From assembly GCA_041653015.1 (NCBI GenBank), contig JBAZGG010000011.1:1-34534 (forward strand): a DNA stretch of 34,534 bases, in the 5' to 3' direction. Numbering within the stretch: position 1 is the first letter of the stretch; every line of letters starts with the position of its first letter. Below, one piece after another: positions 31,353 through 34,534 of the stretch. The notes under the pieces were generated by a model, which worked only from the letters and a program-made list of their open reading frames with translations, did not search any database and had not been told where the DNA came from. The stretch is from JBAZGG01 sp041653015. GTDB lineage: Bacteria; Bacillota_I; Bacilli_A; RFN20; CAG-826. The position numbers and the translations under genes are program-made.

Positions 31353-32267
31353 ATGGCAAATCCCAATTTGCACGAGAATAAATTCAAGCGCGCCCTCTAT
31401 CGTCCATTCCGCGGAATGATCAAGAGGCTTTTCCCCATCTCATATGTCAAACAGCAGTATAAATATATCACTCATCATCGATGCGATCTCAAGAATCCGG
31501 CCAGATATACTGAAAAACTTCAGTATTTGCGATTGTTTGTCTATCCTCACGATGATCTCGTCATCAATTGTGCTGGACGCGTTGGCGCAAGAGAATATGT
31601 GAGAGAGAGCGGCCTTGAAGATATCCTCATTCCCATCTATGGCACCTTCGATTGTTTTGACGACATCGACTTCACAAAACTACCCGATCAATTCGTCATG
31701 AAATGCTCGCATGCCTGCGCTTTCAACCAAATAGTCAAAAATAAGGATGATTTAGATATCCTTCAAAGCAAAAAACAATTCCAGAAATGGCTTAAAACAA
31801 ATTATGGAAACAAGACGCTTGAAAAGCATTACTCTCCGATTAAGCCACAGATAATAATTGAGAAATATATCGGTGAAATCGAACATCTACCCGTCGAATA
31901 TAAGATTCACGTCTTCAATGGCGTGGCCAAAAGCATGTATGTCGTCACGGGACGCAACGAAGGAATTCGCTACAACAACTATTATATCGATTGGACGCCT
32001 TTTGATGGATCGCAGTTCAACGGCTGGAAAAAACGCGAGGGCACACTGCCGATTCCAAGCAATTGGAATGAGATGGTCAAAATCGCCGAAAAACTAGCTA
32101 AGCCATTTCCATTTGTTCGCGTCGATCTATATAACATCAACGGCAAGATCTATTTTGGCGAAATGACATTTACCCCAGCCAAAGGAACATTGATTTTCGA
32201 TGATGATCAATGCGACTTTGAAATGGGAAAATGGCTCGATATCACTCAATACCAAAGCCATCATTAA
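31353..32267 (+). CDS. TupA-like ATP-grasp ligase
   Basis: This 304-residue protein matches the ATP-grasp family named after TupA of teichuronopeptide synthesis. The N-terminal region has NPARYTEKLQYLRLF. The ATP-grasp core follows: FVMKCSHACAFNQIVKNKDD, then IIIEKYIG, VEYKIHVFNG, PFVRVDLYNINGKIYFGEMT (metal and ATP ligands in the last Asp/Glu residues) and FTPAKG. Members probably join amino acids or peptides to sugars, or modify surface glycans, in polysaccharide clusters. It is transcribed alone on the plus strand. The ATG at 31353 is set by the -10 box six bases upstream. It overlaps the opposite-strand lipoprotein gene by four bases at its end. The exact substrate is unknown. Confidence 0.88.
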   Translation: MANPNLHENKFKRALYRPFRGMIKRLFPISYVKQQYKYITHHRCDLKNPARYTEKLQYLRLFVYPHDDLVINCAGRVGAREYVRESGLEDILIPIYGTFDCFDDIDFTKLPDQFVMKCSHACAFNQIVKNKDDLDILQSKKQFQKWLKTNYGNKTLEKHYSPIKPQIIIEKYIGEIEHLPVEYKIHVFNGVAKSMYVVTGRNEGIRYNNYYIDWTPFDGSQFNGWKKREGTLPIPSNWNEMVKIAEKLAKPFPFVRVDLYNINGKIYFGEMTFTPAKGTLIFDDDQCDFEMGKWLDITQYQSHH

Positions 32268-33220
32268 TTCCAGCTGCTGTGCGGCATCATCATCTCATAG
32301 AGCATGAGAGCGTAATGGTTGCCACTACCTTCGGTATTCGCGCTTAACGGAATGCCCAAAAGGTTGTCGTGAAGAGTGTAGGTGAAGGAAAAGGCTGTGG
32401 CTCTCGCTAAAGCTTTGTCTTCTAAACCAGTTATACTGTTGAGATAAAAAGAGATCATATGCGTATCGGAGTAGCCGACTGAAGCAGAACCTTCCGATTC
32501 GCATACTCCTGGGATATTATAATTGTCCGTCGTGAGATCTAAATCTTTTAAGGTGAAGGTATAAGGCTGGTACTTACTCAAAGAGTAATTGTAGACATAG
32601 AAGGTCAAATTGATATCGATGGTTGTATAGCGTTTATCATTATCTAATCCATGGCCAAAACCATTCTCGCAATCGGTAGCAGCGCGCAAGGCTAAAGCGA
32701 TATATGAATTAGTGTATGTAGAGAGTTCAAGAGGCAGTAGAGATCCAAAACCATCTTCCGTTATTTGAATGCGCGACTTCGCTTGTCCACCACTGCATGA
32801 AACGCGACCATCAAACAGTTTAGATACCACGCCATTGGCAAACTCCTGTCTACCATTTTCGCCATAGGCGAGCGACTTTGTCGCACCGAAGAAGATGTCG
32901 GCGCCTTCTGGAGCGGAATAGGACACATTTGTGCCGGCCATGTTCCACACGAGAGCTTCACCTTTAGAATTGCTAAACTCTTTTAGGTCAGGAGTCGCGG
33001 ATTTAAATTCGGCAAAGCTAGTATAATAATCGACATCATAGGCTTTAGGAGCGAGCAGGTTATCGCTCGCTAGCTTATCCGACCACGTCTCATAGTAGTT
33101 TCCTAAAAAGGTTCCGGTGTTATAAGGATTATTCGTGTATAATTCACTGACATCGCCCATACAACTCGAAAGAGACAGAGCTAATAAAGGGAGGATGATG
33201 ATAGCTATTTTCTTCTTCAT
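32264..33220 (-). CDS. Lipoprotein of unknown function
   Basis: This 318-residue protein has a clean lipoprotein signal (LPLLALSLSSC, Cys20 acylated). The mature part is soluble, rich in Tyr, Ser, Thr and Asn, with GADIFFGATKSLAYG, two Cys near residues 140-185 and one near 240, and the pattern of an all-beta extracellular protein. No family was recognised. The ATG overlaps the stop of the upstream polymerase-like gene (ATGA), with AAGGAAGGGG just before it, so the two are coupled. This suggests an envelope role linked to glycan assembly, but that is inference. Confidence 0.8.
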   Translation of the reverse strand: MKKKIAIIILPLLALSLSSCMGDVSELYTNNPYNTGTFLGNYYETWSDKLASDNLLAPKAYDVDYYTSFAEFKSATPDLKEFSNSKGEALVWNMAGTNVSYSAPEGADIFFGATKSLAYGENGRQEFANGVVSKLFDGRVSCSGGQAKSRIQITEDGFGSLLPLELSTYTNSYIALALRAATDCENGFGHGLDNDKRYTTIDINLTFYVYNYSLSKYQPYTFTLKDLDLTTDNYNIPGVCESEGSASVGYSDTHMISFYLNSITGLEDKALARATAFSFTYTLHDNLLGIPLSANTEGSGNHYALMLYEMMMPHSSWN

Positions 33221-34534
33221 AGTGATGCCCCTTCCTTCTCTTCTTTTTTATCGCTTGTCCAAACATCTTCGCTATTGTTACCTCGATTGGGAAGAATGAT
33301 ATATCCGAGCAAGAGAATAACGATTAAGATAGGCATCTGTTCAATGAATTGAAAATAATATGTCTCATGAACGAGAGGCTCGCAATCATAGCCAAAGAAT
33401 GTCTCATAAACGATGAAGGTGATGAGGAAAGAGATGATGATCGCTTTGATGTGATCCTGATCTTGGCTATGCCTGACATATTTGATAGCGGCATAGATCG
33501 CCACTCCAATCACGAGCAAAAGAGCGAATAGAGCTAATAGCCCACCCTCTTTTAATATCTCTATCTCCACGACACCTGTCTTTTGGCTGATGGCGCTATT
33601 GGCCGCGTAATTCAGATTTGATAAATCAAAGCCGAACATATTCTGAACATAGGTCATCGAATATAAAACGGTATTGATCGGTTTCATCACAGATTCGTTA
33701 TTAAATAACTTATTTAATAGAGCGTTGTTTTTGATGACATCTGTCAATCCGGTCGCGCTCGACGCATTGATGAAGGCGAGAATAAAGAAAGAGAATAGCG
33801 AGAGAGCAAAGACACCGAGTATAACTGCCACTGTTATCTTAACTGGCTTCGACCACCTTAAAAATTTGAATAATAGTGAGAACGCCAACGCAGGAATTAA
33901 ATAGAGAAGGCCTTGCCAGTAAGGAACGAGCAAAATCGATAGGAGACCAATCGCGCCGATGAGGAGTAAAACATAGAACATCTTTTCATTCTTTTTGACT
34001 GAAACAAAAGGTAATGCGCAGAGAGTTGAGGCGAGCAATGTTTCATATAGACCATAGTATGAAAGGCTCACTTTTTGCGAGGTGAAACCATAGAGGAATC
34101 GCGCCTCGCTAAAGACGGGGAATAGCTCGCCATTATAAAAGTAGAATTTATCGCTGTTGATCGCCGCATAGAATGGGCCGTATTGAAAAATGGTAATAAG
34201 CGCGCTTATTAAACACAACAAACCGACTGAGACTCCGATCACCAAAAGGATGATCTCCGGCTTTGCCGTTTTAATCTTCCGTAGCATCACGCCTAAGAAG
34301 AAAAAGGAAATGAAGCCTAAACCGATCGATAGATTCTCATACCACGCATAGGCCGACCTCTGAAAGTTTGACAGGCTCATGATCGCGATAAAGCCCACCA
34401 AGGGGATAGCGAATATTAAGATGGTGAGGATATCTTTCTTAGTGACGAATAAAATCGCGTATGGAATCAATAATAGAGCGACACCAAAGCCGAGATAGCG
34501 AAAGATGAGATTGGCGTTGCCGAGAGCAAAGCCC
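33217..34534 (-). CDS. O-antigen ligase/polymerase-like membrane protein (5' end beyond the window)
   Basis: The frame is open from the right edge (reading GFALGNANLIFRYLGFG...) to the TGA at 33217, about 438 residues. It has 10 or more hydrophobic helices. One large loop (around FYAAINSDKFYFYNGELFPV to SQKVSLSYYG) and a second (around NNALLNKLFNNESVMKPI) are probably outside, an arrangement seen in Wzy polymerases and WaaL-type ligases. The tail is charged (SDKKEEKEGASL). No diagnostic motif was seen, so the name rests on topology and glycan context. It overlaps the downstream lipoprotein gene by four bases (ATGA). The true start lies outside the window. Confidence 0.65.
   Translation of the reverse strand, partial: GFALGNANLIFRYLGFGVALLLIPYAILFVTKKDILTILIFAIPLVGFIAIMSLSNFQRSAYAWYENLSIGLGFISFFFLGVMLRKIKTAKPEIILLVIGVSVGLLCLISALITIFQYGPFYAAINSDKFYFYNGELFPVFSEARFLYGFTSQKVSLSYYGLYETLLASTLCALPFVSVKKNEKMFYVLLLIGAIGLLSILLVPYWQGLLYLIPALAFSLLFKFLRWSKPVKITVAVILGVFALSLFSFFILAFINASSATGLTDVIKNNALLNKLFNNESVMKPINTVLYSMTYVQNMFGFDLSNLNYAANSAISQKTGVVEIEILKEGGLLALFALLLVIGVAIYAAIKYVRHSQDQDHIKAIIISFLITFIVYETFFGYDCEPLVHETYYFQFIEQMPILIVILLLGYIILPNRGNNSEDVWTSDKKEEKEGASL

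Noticed and set aside
1..34534. Mycoplasma-type genetic code (TGA = Trp)
   Set aside because: Many genes end in TGA within ATGA overlaps with well-defined C-termini, and Trp codons are TGG.
1..34534. CRISPR array, tRNA/rRNA genes, insertion sequences, phage genes
   Set aside because: No direct-repeat array, cloverleaf, transposase motif or integrase motif was seen on reading both strands; gaps between genes are too small for most of them.

Overview
The window looks like a chromosomal segment from a low-GC Gram-positive bacterium, most likely an uncultured gut member of class Bacilli (an Erysipelotrichales/RF39/RFN20-like or Acholeplasma-like lineage). The reasons are an Ami/Opp-type oligopeptide operon close to that of streptococci, a DUF402 (YgaC-type) phosphatase, a YumC-type ferredoxin-NADP reductase, an ECF thiamine protein ThiT, lipoproteins, and AGGAGG ribosome sites inside operons. 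TGA is used as a stop (many ATGA overlaps) and Trp is encoded by TGG, so this is not a Mycoplasma/Spiroplasma-type code. The taxonomic placement is inference. No rRNA, tRNA, CRISPR array, insertion sequence or phage gene was seen, and no gap between genes exceeds about 130 bases.

Layout. 1-2.9 kb: ligA (5' part only) and pcrA on the minus strand. 3-5 kb: a three-gene operon of unrecognised membrane proteins, ended by a hairpin terminator. 5-6.6 kb: asnS followed by a 47-residue membrane peptide gene. 6.6-7.3 kb: a polyprenyl-phosphate sugar transferase. 7.4-9.9 kb: the t6A tRNA-modification operon tsaE-tsaB-rimI-tsaD. 9.9-11.4 kb: ferredoxin-NADP reductase and a DUF402 phosphatase, convergent. 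11.5-14.2 kb: an unknown membrane protein with a split transketolase. 14.3-15.4 kb: thiT behind a TPP riboswitch. 15.4-16.1 kb: ung. 16.1-21.2 kb: three GT4 glycosyltransferases and a Wzx-type flippase. 21.2-30.7 kb: an oppA-B-C-D-F operon whose last gene is a membrane-anchored leucine-rich-repeat protein. 30.9-34.5 kb: a small membrane protein, a TupA-like ATP-grasp ligase, a lipoprotein and a truncated polymerase/ligase-like membrane protein.

How the genes fit together. Surface-glycan functions are scattered over the window: initiating transferase (6.6 kb), glycosyltransferases and flippase (16-21 kb), TupA-like ligase and O-antigen-ligase-like protein (31-34.5 kb). Each sits in its own small transcription unit. 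The peptide uptake operon has unusual add-ons: a roughly 150-residue N-terminal region on OppF, a roughly 90-residue charged insertion in OppD, four cysteines in the OppB outer loop, and the coupled LRR protein.

Expression signals. A consistent pattern is visible. Genes inside operons have Shine-Dalgarno sites and often ATGA overlaps. Many first genes have a -10 box (often extended, TGnTATAAT) only 6-11 bases before the start codon and no Shine-Dalgarno site, which predicts leaderless mRNAs. This pattern, the OppF/LRR arrangement and the thiT fusion with its riboswitch are the most interesting observations. No obviously new defence or mobile system was found.
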